A stretch of 64,000 nucleotides of DNA. Origin: Mya arenaria (Eukaryota > Mollusca > Bivalvia > Myida > Myidae). Below are positions 23,731 through 34,300 of this stretch, one piece after another. The notes beneath the pieces are model-generated. The model was not told the origin of the DNA, did not search any database, and was given only the letters and a program-made list of their open reading frames with translations. The DNA is taken from the NCBI RefSeq assembly GCF_026914265.1, contig NC_069133.1:49978182-50042181 (forward strand). Direction: 5' to 3'. A program made the translations under genes and the position numbers. The stretch's first letter is position 1. Every line of letters starts with the position of its first letter.

Positions 23731-26080
23731 AGAGGTGGAGGGATGGGAAATGCATACAGATTCGCCCTTGTGACCGTCCGACCGTAAACAATATTTGGTT
23801 CCTTTCTCAAAAAAGTCACGGTACTTAACAGGAAAGTTAAGCAGCATGTGAATTTGTGCATTTGGGGTTTGTTTGTAGCTGCTCACAGTAAGTATCCAGA
23901 GTTATGTCCCTTAGTTTAGTTTAGAAATAGCCTTTAGAGCATGTTATATTGTGTCATGAGTATCAATCAGAGTCACAAAATGTACCAGGAGTGTTCACTA
24001 GCACATGAAGTTGTGCACATGGGTTGCACGTTGCTTTGCCATATAAGTGCCGGGTACGGCACTTGACTTAGTTTAAAATAGCATATCGAGCATGCATTCT
24101 TGTTTCGCATTTACCTCCAACAATATGAGTGCAAGTGTGTGGACACATTACAGAATTGTTAAGCAGTAGTTTGGCACTTCGGGTTTTGTGTATGGACGCA
24201 CCTAGTAAATGTAGAGTAATGGACCTGGACTACGTGCAAATATGGCATATAGAGCATGCAATCTTGTGACACGTTCATCGATCCAGAGTCCTGGAATTTT
24301 ACATGAATGTTTAGTAGTATGTGAGTTTGTGCACCTCGGGTTTAGCGTCTTGTGTTTGCAGCCGTGGACAGCAGAGTTATGCCCCTTGAGATAAATGAAA
24401 TAAGGCACATAGAATATAACATTTAGTGGTATACTTGTCTAAAAAGAGTCACAACCCTTTAAAAAAGTGATGTGCACATTTAGATCAAAGTCACGCGAAT
24501 AAACCATATTCATAAACTTAAAGAGGTGGAGGGATGGTAAATGCATACAGATTCGCCCTTGTGACCGTCCGACCGTAAACAATATTTGGATCCTCTCTAC
24601 AAAAAAGTCACGATTCTTAACAGGAATATTAAGCAGCATGTGAATTTGTGCATTTGGGGTTTGTTTGTAGCTGCTCACAGTTAGTATCCAGAGTTATGGC
24701 CCTTAGTTTAGTTTAGAAATAGCCTTTAGAGCATGTTATATTGTGTCATGAGTATCAATCAAAGTCACAAAATGTATCAGGAGTGTTCACTAGCACATGA
24801 AGTTGTGAACATGGGTTGCACGTTGCTTTGCCATATAAGTGCCGGGTACGGCACTTGACTTAGTTTAAAATAGCATATAGAGCATGCATTCTTGTTTCGC
24901 GTTTACCTCCAACAATATGAGTACAAGTGTGTGGACACATTTCAGAATTGTTAAGCAGTAGTTTGGCACTTCGGGTTTTGTGTGTGGATGCACCTAGTAA
25001 ATGTAAAGTTATGGCCCTGGACTACGTGCAAATATGGCATATAGAGCATGCAATCTTGTGACACGTTCATCGATCCAGAGTCCTGGAATTTTACATGAAT
25101 GTTAAGTAGTATGTGAGTTTGTGCACCTTGGGTTTAGCGTCTTGTGTTTGCAGCCGTGGACAGCAGAGTTATGCCCCTTGAGATAAATGAAATAAGGCAC
25201 ATAGAATATAACAATTAGTGGTATACTTGTCTAAAAAGAGTCACAACCCTTTAAAAAAGTGATGTGCACATTTAGATCAAAGTCACGCGAATAAACCATA
25301 TTCATAAACTTAAAGAGGTGGAGGGATGGTAAATGCATACAGATTCGCCCTTGTGACCGTCCGACCGTAAACAATATTTGGATCCTCTCTACAAAAAAGT
25401 CACGATTCTTAACAGGAATATTAAGCAGCATGTGAATTTGTGCATTTGGGGTTTGTTTGTAGCTGCTCACAGTTAGTATCCAGAGTTATGGCCCTTAGTT
25501 TAGTTTAGAAATAGCCTTTAGAGCATGTTATATTGTGTCATGAGTATCAATCAAAGTCACAAAATGTATCAGGAGTGTTCACTAGCACATGAAGTTGTGA
25601 ACATGGGTTGCACGTTGCTTTGCCATATAAGTGCCGGGTACGGCACTTGACTTAGTTTAAAATAGCATATAGAGCATGCATTCTTGTTTCGCGTTTACCT
25701 CCAACAATATGAGTACAAGTGTGTGGACACATTTCAGAATTGTTAAGCAGTAGTTTGGCACTTCGGGTTTTGTGTGTGGATGCACCTAGTAAATGTAGAG
25801 TAATGGACCTGGACTACGTGCAAATATGGCATATAGAGCATGCAATCTTGTGACACGTTCATCGATCCAGAGTCCTGGAATTTTACATGAATGTTAAGTA
25901 GTATGTGAGTTTGTGCACCTTGGGTTTAGCGTCTTGTGTTTGCAGTCGTGGTCAGCAGAGTTATGGTCCTTGAGATAAATGAAATAAGGCACATAGAATA
26001 TAACATTTAGTGGTATACTTGTCTTAAAAGAGTCACAACCCTTTAAAAACGTGATGTGCACATTTAGGTCAAGGTCACGC
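23731..26080. repeat. Three tandem 792-bp units, each of four ~198-bp sub-repeats
   Basis: The marker agaggtggagggatgg recurs at 23731, 24522 and 25314, giving periods of 791 and 792 bp. Units 2 and 3 are almost identical: a 79-codon antisense frame is the same residue for residue at 24439-24678 and 25231-25470. Unit 1 is slightly diverged. Inside each unit four diverged blocks repeat a common order (tatggcccttag / gcatatagagcatgc / cttgtgacacgttc / aatgttaagtagtatgtg). The third unit breaks off near 26080. Confidence 0.93.
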
Positions 26081-26345
26081 GCACTGTTACTAAAAGTAGA
26101 AAAAAAGTTTCTTTCTCTGCATCTTTTTTGTTCGAAATTAACTATATTCATAAACTATGGTATGCTTGATACTCCCCTTGATGCATCCACTCTTCTTGTA
26201 ATTTCGATTTACATTCATTGACTAAGGGCGAAATATTGGCCCCAGCTTTAGCTTCAAATTTAGAAAGTGGGGTCATATGTGTCCATTGGACACACTTCTA
26301 GTTTTTAAACAGATCGCTGTGAATATACTCAAACTAAAACTAGCA

Positions 26346-26562
26346 AATTGTACGGGAATGTAAAGGCTTTACAAGGGATACAACTTTCCTGGGTAGAACC
26401 GGTACTGAGTACACCACTTTCCCAAGTGCCAAGCGCCAGGCAAGGGAGCTACTTGTACCAGCTTTTAACGTCTTTCGGTATGACGCGGCCCGGGATCGAA
26501 CCCACGACCTCCCGCTCCGTAGGCGGACGCTTAACCACAAGGCCACGGAGACGGTTCGCAAC
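26346..26562 (-). mobile_element. tRNA-derived SINE
   Basis: Read on the minus strand, the head is tRNA-like: an A-box-like TGGCCTTGTGGTTAAGCG and a perfect B-box GGGTTCGATCCCGGG, with the anticodon-arm region CGCCTACGGAGCGG between them. A tRNA-unrelated body and a tail with the palindrome GTAAAGCCTTTAC follow. The extended body and lack of a clean acceptor-stem pairing argue for a SINE rather than a tRNA gene. No clear target duplication was found. Confidence 0.75.
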
Positions 26563-26589
26563 TGGTGAACATGTTAGTGTTGTATAAAT

Positions 26590-28050
26590 ACAAAAGACAA
26601 CAGGTGGCATTTCTGGGTACTCTCAAGCCTGTTTTTAGTAAAAAAAAGTATCGCGAATATTAACTGAATGGGTAGTTAATTATCGCAAAAATTAATAGGT
26701 TAACACGAAACGATTCGCTAACGCTTTGGTTATCTTACGGTAGCTATATGCCACAATAATTATGGAACTTCGTACACATATCAATATTGTCATTTTGAAC
26801 GCGTGTACAGTGCCATGCTATACTATTAATAGCAGTTGTTTTCGTTATGGCAAATATCTTTGCACGACGCCGATGGCGACACGAAGTCTTTGTCAATTCT
26901 TCGACAATTCGTGATAAACAGACTAGCTTAAATGGTGACTAAAACACACATACTGATAGTATAATGACTCTAGTTTAAGGTACGTAACGAGAAACAAGCC
27001 TGATTTCACGTTATCTCAGTCCATCTGTTTCTTCCCCATACGAACTCCGCATGAATGTGTTTGTTGAAGGTAGTCAATGTAACTCTTAACAAAAGCAAAT
27101 AACAAAATACACCATTTTAGCACGTCGAAAAAAGTCGAGGTATATTCATAGTCTTGGTGTAGTTTTCGTCATTTTTGTGCTAAAAACTGTAACCATCGCC
27201 ATTACTAAAAACGTCCAAGATATTCAAATGAAACTTACTACACTTGTTGCTAAGCACAATGTACACATGTATAGCAATACCACATACTCTGGCTTTGATC
27301 ATTATCGAGTTATGCCCCTTGCTCGACTGAACAAATACATATAAAGACGGGCATTCGCGTTCATGTGGCAGTGCTCTTGTTTTTTTTATTGCATTTAATA
27401 GCATAGAAAAATTGAACTTGTACCATACAACAATACAATAATATATAAATAAAAAGATGGCCTCCATGGTTTTATTTCTACTCCGCCCAACAGCATAGTA
27501 AAAGTAAACGTGTCAATAAACGTTTATTATACATAAAGACATGACCTGCATGTTTCATATCTACATCGTTTACAGGTCGTTCTAAACTAAGTCCTTTCGC
27601 AACATTATCAGTTGAAAGCATGTTATAACAAACCATTTCTGGTCATATTTGGCTTAATTTGGAACAACGTATTTCACGGTTTTCGTGCAAAGCCAAGTCG
27701 TGTCTCTAAGGACACAGACGTTCCTGATTTGTCGTTAACAATATATGTAACAACGGCAAAAACAACAGCAACATATATATTAAACGTAGTAGTATGATGG
27801 TCATTCTGTCCGTTCGTCATTTCTTAATAATATCCGAGTCCTCTTTCACGCCTTCGTCGAAGGGGTAAAACCACAAAGGCTAATTTTCATCTCCATAAAT
27901 TCGTGGAAAAGAAATCATACTGAATTTGGTGTTCGAAATTAATGCTGAAACGCAAGTAGAAATTAAAATAATGAAAATGTGAATGTCCTTGAAAGGTAAG
28001 CAAGAACTTGGTGAAAATAACGTGCTTAAGGTTAACAAATAGAACATTGG
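26590..28050. other. Spacer with scattered modular repeats
   Basis: No gene is visible. About 27180-27370 is an inverted-orientation unit of the family seen at 2930-3540 (cttactacacttgttgctaa, ctggctttgatcattat, gagttatgccccttgctc). The 95-codon minus-strand frame there is translation of the repeat. The rest is unremarkable AT-rich sequence. Confidence 0.55.
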
Positions 28051-28059
28051 GTGATACTA

Positions 28060-28680
28060 AACTCTGACTCGGGTTGCCGAAAAGAAACACTCTAACAGTC
28101 TTCTCCAAGATCACACCTAGAGCGTAGATATTTGGCATGTTGCATTGTCTACTGGTCCTCTATCAACATTGTTCAAATGATGACCATGGAGACAAAGGTC
28201 GAAGGTCACTTGTTTTACATTGATTTATAATTTTATATACGAAAAATCTTTGAAAACATTCCTCAAAACAACAAAGCCTAAAGGAACGTTATTTGGAGCG
28301 TGACCGTGTCTAGAGGTCCTCTACAGGGATTGTTTAAATCACCTAGGGTCGAAATTGGTATCGCCCCGGGTTTACTTGTTTTACATTGACTTATATAGAG
28401 AAACTCGTCTCCAAAACAGCACTGCCATGAGCTAAGTAATTTGACATGTAGCATTGTTCAGTGGTCCTCTACAACGTATGTTCAAATCATGCACCGAAGG
28501 TCAAAATTGGTCCCCGCGCGGCGTTACTTGTTTTACATTGACTTTTATAGGATACTCTTCTCAACGTATGTTCAAATTGTTCCTCTGTGGTCATAATTGG
28601 TCACGCCAAGGGGGTCATTTGTTATACATAAATTATACATGTATTAGGAAAACGTTTTTTAAACAATAGTTTTCTCTAAA
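28060..28680. repeat. Tandem modular repeat, ~150-170 bp units
   Basis: Three to four units align on tggtcctctacaacg..gttcaaat, ggtcaaaattggtcccc and ttacttgttttacattgact. They belong to the same family as 22790-23400 and are well diverged. Confidence 0.75.
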
Positions 28681-28859
28681 ACTGCAATGCCCAGAGATGG
28701 GGCATTCAGTTTGTATCCTTATCTAGTGGTTCTACCAACTGAGGTAATATGCATAACTACTGACCAGAAACTTCGCAATACCTCAATGCGACGAATCAAG
28801 GCCTTCAGACTGGGCATTCAAAAACACGGAAAAATGATTTTGAAGTACCTTAATACACA

Positions 28860-29690
28860 CAGTGACCTTGACCTTCGCCTTATTCGCAGCCAAAAATGCA
28901 ACCCAAGATGTTTTCCGCAAAGACTTGCTACTTAATCCTTACTCAATTTGGTTAGCGAAAACAGTTTTATTAATACATTGTATTAGCTAGCGCGACCTTG
29001 GCAATGACCAAACCAACCCTCAATACAATTTCAAGGTGTGTCTTCATACGAGTTTTCAATATACTTAGTTTAACCACCATGCCGTACTGAATTTATAGAG
29101 CTGAAACTGGTCCTAATTTAATAACAGCGACCTTGACCTCACCAATCCAAACTGCAATGAAGGGTATGTCCTTTATATAACCTTGCTATACAACAAGTTG
29201 TATCACTGCACATTATTCTTAAGCTAAGATATTTAGTTGAAACCTTTTGTTTTATTCATAGTTAAAGCGACCGTGACCTTGACATTAACGTACTCAAACC
29301 AATCATATGGTTAGTTTCCCCACGAACATGCTTTAGTTTCATTACAACACTTTAGTATCATTACAATGAATTATTGCAAGGTCCGGTTATTGAGTGGAAA
29401 CCGTTTCCTAATTTTATTTACAACGACCTTGACCCCATCGACCCAAGATGCAATCACAGGGTACGTTTTACATGAACTTGCAATATACCTAGTTTCATCA
29501 CTATAAACTTTTCCTTAACTAAGGCTATTAAGCAGAAAATTCTATTTTTAAAAGCTGCGACCTTTACCTTGACCCAACCAATCCCAAATACAATCAATAG
29601 CGGCAACCAATTTTTTATTTATAGTAGCAGCAACCCTGACCTTATCCACTTACATATCAAATTCAACCTATAGTAACATCCCCACGTGAG
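28860..29690. repeat. Degenerate tandem array with recurring accttgacc
   Basis: Units of roughly 130-150 bp each contain a gaccttgacc-like core, a caatgcaatc-like phrase, a ..acttgcaatatacctagtttcatcac stretch and an aagctaagatatttag-like end. A related array lies at 39240-40190 in the Ly6 gene intron. Confidence 0.7.
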
Positions 29691-29885
29691 CTTGCTGCAT
29701 GCATACAACGTAATATCATAATGGAGATCATCTGTCTGGTGCTGCTGCACACCGGCATACACATTCTAATAACCGAGTATTCGTTAAAAATTTGTTTGAA
29801 AATCACAAAATGAGTTATGAAGACACCTTCCTTAAATTGTGTCTAAATGCTACAAAAGACGTTCACTTAAATAAACTGAATAACT

Positions 29886-30117
29886 GACGGTGCTGGCTAG
29901 TGTTGCGGTGCTGGTGGCGATGATGTGGTCGTAGTTGGCGTGGCGGTGCTAGTGTTGCGGTGCTTGTGGCGATGATGTGGTCGTAGTTGGCGTGCCGGTG
30001 CTAGTGTTGCGGTGCTGTTGGCGATGCTGTGGTCGTAGCTGGCGAGGCGGTGCTAGTGTTGCGGTACTGGTGGCGATGCGGTGGTCGTAGTTGGGGTTGC
30101 GGTGCTGGTGTGGCGGT
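29886..30117. repeat. GC-rich 52-bp minisatellite
   Basis: The marker ctagtgttgcggt recurs at 29897, 29949, 30001 and 30053, exactly 52 bp apart, with units rich in ggtgctggtggcgatg and gtggtcgtagttggcg. The four units plus flanks are far more GC-rich than their surroundings and have strong G/C strand bias. They lie about 350 bp upstream of the secreted peptide gene. The 99-codon minus-strand frame across them is a repeat product. Confidence 0.9.
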
Positions 30118-30365
30118 GTACGTAAAACAGGTATATGCTTATTTCTTCTTTTAAAACGGACTTGTGCTAAATCCGTTGTGAAAATATGGGCATGCGCTGA
30201 AAATATACCTGCATATGAACGACATGTTTCAAAAAGAGACAACGCCAACAGACCGTATGATTTAAGGTATTTTACAACGAACGCGTTGGTACATTTCTCA
30301 ATCCTTGCATTGTAACATTTATTGTCAAACCCGTTCTGTTATCAACAGTGCACCGGCTAAATGTA

Positions 30366-30373
30366 TATATAAG
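30366..30373 (+). promoter_or_regulatory. TATA box of the secreted peptide gene
   Basis: TATATAAG lies 89 bp upstream of the start codon at 30462, followed at once by a GATA motif (gataagg). Spacing fits a short 5' UTR starting near 30395-30400. Confidence 0.55.
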
Positions 30374-30461
30374 ATAAGGTTCGCTCACCTTTTCCATAAC
30401 AAGTCTTGGTTTGGATCACCATTCTCTCAAGAAGAAAAACACACACACACACGAAAACAAA

Positions 30462-31311
30462 ATGAAAATCGTCGCAGTTCTCGTTGCACTGTCAGGTACG
30501 TGTTAACATGTTTGTAATTCATAATGACTTTAATGAATTGGAAATCAACTAGTCATTTCCATTTTTAATTGCTGGCAAGTAGTTTTTTTCATTCTTCTAT
30601 TTCTTCACAAAATTCTAACAATTAAATTACATTCAAATTCTCTTAAAATTCGGGTTAAAGGGACTGTACACCAGATTGGCACCAAAAGTTTTTTTTCTGT
30701 AACGATTCTCAGGACAATTATCTAATAGAATCTGTTTACGCTTTGATATCATAATTGTAAAAAAAGTACCAAAATGTAAAAAAAAAATGTGTCGGATACC
30801 GGGTTCGAACCCGTGTCGCCAAATTTGTAGTCAAGCGTCGAGCTACGACGGCTTACTCTATGTGGGCGACATTATTAAGCTATACACCTACCTCAGTAAT
30901 ATCACGTGATGACACCGACTAGCCAGTCACGCATAAGGAATGAATTCTACCTGGTAGACATACCCAGTAATCTTTTTAATGGAAAAGTACGAATAACTGC
31001 TAAACTTGAATAAATTGTAAACTATGTGGTACTTCAGATAGTAAGTATCAGTGCATTGTACACATCGATGCCAAGTTTATGTCAGTTTTCGACAATTTTC
31101 TTTTTTTCCAGCCCCTTTAAAGTAAATTACTGCGTAGAAATACGCTGTAAAATTCGCAAACATATCGGTTAATCATGCTGCTTCTGACCATGATCTTAAA
31201 CCTAATCATAAAGCATTACAAGATACGGCTTAAAGGGACTCGATCAAGTTTTGGCACCAAAGATAGTTCTCCCGGTAATGCATCTGAAACACTATTATAA
31301 TAAGTTTACTC

Positions 31312-31346
<35 letters not shown>

Positions 31347-34300
31347 AATTGACATTATCACGAGGTCCTTTCAATGTGTTTTAAAATGCTTAAAAACGAT
31401 CAATCAATCAACCACCTTAATTGTGTCCAAACAGGTTAACTGTAATACTTTACAAAACTTGTATTTTTATAAACTGTAACCAGAATTGGTCCCAAGCAGA
31501 GACACTGGAAATTAAGTCTTCTACTGGTTGGGTAATATAAATATACTTATAAAAGCAGTTTTCATGAGGGGGTTAGCCATGATCACATTTATCCTTTTTC
31601 TAAATTCCATTTTAACAGACAAATTGTTTAACGTCGGTTATTAGCTATGCGCACTACCAACTTAGCTAACTAATAATTTCTCCATTTTCTTCTTTTATGT
31701 ACTGCTTTCACGAACAGCAAAATTTTAACACCTTTTCCATAGCTAGCAACGAGTTAATATATCAAATCTGTATCAGTTATAACAGCCTGGTGATTATATT
31801 TCAAGTGCCTTGATAACCTATTTCATAATTTTAACAGACACTTACATTTACAACAACGATAATGGTCAATTAATTTTGTTTTACATGTATATAACTTCCA
31901 GTGTCCATGGTCCTGGCGTCCGACTGCCCAAACAATATTAGTGAATGCCAAGGAATACAGTGCGGAACTGGCTTTCACCTGGAGTGTGTTAATACAATCT
32001 GCACGTGTTCAAGTAAGATTGAGTGTTCTAACTGATCGTTCTCGCGAATGTTCACGGCCTCTAAACGCCAGCTCCACCACTTTACGGTGGTGCAAAGAAA
32101 AAGAGCTGTCGACACTTCCGTGGTGGAGCTGTGGACTATGTTTACATAAACAAACGTGAGTATGATTTATATTTCAATTGATAATTTCATTTAGCGGACA
32201 TATTTCGAAAATCGGAGAATGTGGTACCGTGTTAGAACACTTCTACTATAGGCTGGTTACTATTTCGTTTCAATATTGTGCAAACTGTGGTGTCAGGAGC
32301 TTTTCTCCCGAATCGAACTGGTGCATATTTTGTGATCTGTTTGCATAGCAAGTACATTTAGATGCTTACACACCCCGTAAGAACATTCTCACGCATGCAA
32401 ACATAACTGTTATGTATGGTACTTATACCGGAACACAACAAAACTGATAAGCACTTCTTAAAAAGGAAAAATGCACATATTTATAAAAGTGGTGACGCTG
32501 TTGCCCTAGTGGTGGCGCTATCGAGTATGTTTTGCGCTTGAAGTAATATAAAATATATACGCTTTTGGAATGAATACAAAAGTTGCTATGTTTATTATTC
32601 ATTGAACATTATGCTGGTTATGCATACTACTTGCGGAAACAAAACTCTACGCGAACTACTCTACGCGAACTACATTAACCTTACTGAAAACTATTTCGAA
32701 AATAAATGGCTAGGTGCTGTTAATTTTACCTTATAACTATAAGTATCTATCATATGGGTCCGGTTATGAGAGAGGTATTCTTGCATACCGCACGTGTGTT
32801 CCCGGTCATTTGACCAGTGCTGGAAAAACGCATCATACACCACCATGTAAGATGAGTTATGGGCCACAACGCGCTACTTCTTATTTCTTTTATTGTATGG
32901 TTTATGAAAAGTACATTATTTCATTTCAATAAAGCGCAATCAATTATAAGTATGCAATTAATTTAAATGGATAATGAATAATCGTAATAACGCGATTTAA
33001 ATAGTTACTATTTGACATCAATAGTGATTTAAAATTACTGCGCTTTATGACATCAGTAAACAACGTTTCACGCGCTTTTTGGTAAAATGTACAAAAGTGC
33101 GTTTTTTACCTCAATTCTTCCACAAATTGATAATTTTAGATATGCAAGAAAAAATATCAATCATGTTTTTCCGGTACGGAAAGAAAAATCGGTCACGCTA
33201 CGTGGCCGGTAACTCGGCAAACCTTTTTACCGGCTTACGCGCGTGCACTCGGGTCGGATTTTCTATCCGTACCGGACACACATGATAGATACTTATATTT
33301 ATATGGTAAAATCAACAGCACGTAGCCGTTTGTTTTCGAAATAGTTTTCAGTAAGGTTAAGGTAGTTCGCGTAGAGTTTTGTTTCCGCAAGTAGTATGCA
33401 TAACTAGCATAATGTTCAATGAATGATAAACATAGCAACTGTTGTATTCATTCCAAAAGAGTTAACTTTTTATATTACTTCGAGCGCGAAACATACTCGA
33501 TAGCGCCACCACTAGGGCAACAGCGCCACCACTTTTATAAATATGTGCATTTTACCTTTTTAAGAAGTGCTTATCAGTTTTGTTGTGTTCCGGCATAAGT
33601 ACCATACATAACAGTTATGTTTGCATGCGTGAGAATGTTCTTACGGGGTGTGTACACCGAAATGTACTTGCTATTCAATCAGATCTCAAAATATGCACCA
33701 GTTCGATTCGGGAGAAAAGCTCCTGACACCACAGTTTGCACAATATTGAACTGAAATAGTAACCAGCCTACAGTAGAAGTGTTCTTACACGGTACCACAT
33801 TCTCCGATTTTCGAAATATGTCAGTAAAATGAAATTATCAAATAAAATATAAATCATACTCACGTTTGTTCATGTAAACATAGGGCACAGCTCCACCACG
33901 GAAGTGTCGACAGCTCTTTTTCTTTGCACCACCGTAAAGTGGTGGAGCTGGTGTTTACAGGCCGTGATGTTGTGATTGTCGCAAAAAATGTGACATTCGG
34001 AACTTTTCGGCCATTTTTTATCGAAAACAACCTCGGATGTATGCCGGTACATATGTAGAAGTAGTTCGTTTTTTCTTTAATTATATCATTAATTAAACGT
34101 TGTGTATTAGCTTGTATTTGTAGATCTAAGTTTAAATTGATTGCTAGTGAAGTGTATCATTGAGACATAATTAAGGTTTTCAAGAATAAAGTCATAAAGT
34201 TTAACTGCTAAATTAAATTTCTACGCGATCTACTTGCAGCGGAATTAAACGTACCTTTTTCTGACATTGTAAACCGTCCCTATACATCCGAATGAAAATG

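Noticed and set aside
26346-26562. A genuine tRNA gene on the minus strand
   Set aside because: A and B boxes are good, but the acceptor stem does not pair cleanly and a long unrelated body follows, so it is a SINE.
27180-27467. 95-codon minus-strand frame
   Set aside because: It matches translation of the modular repeat also found at 2930-3540, so it is repeat-derived.
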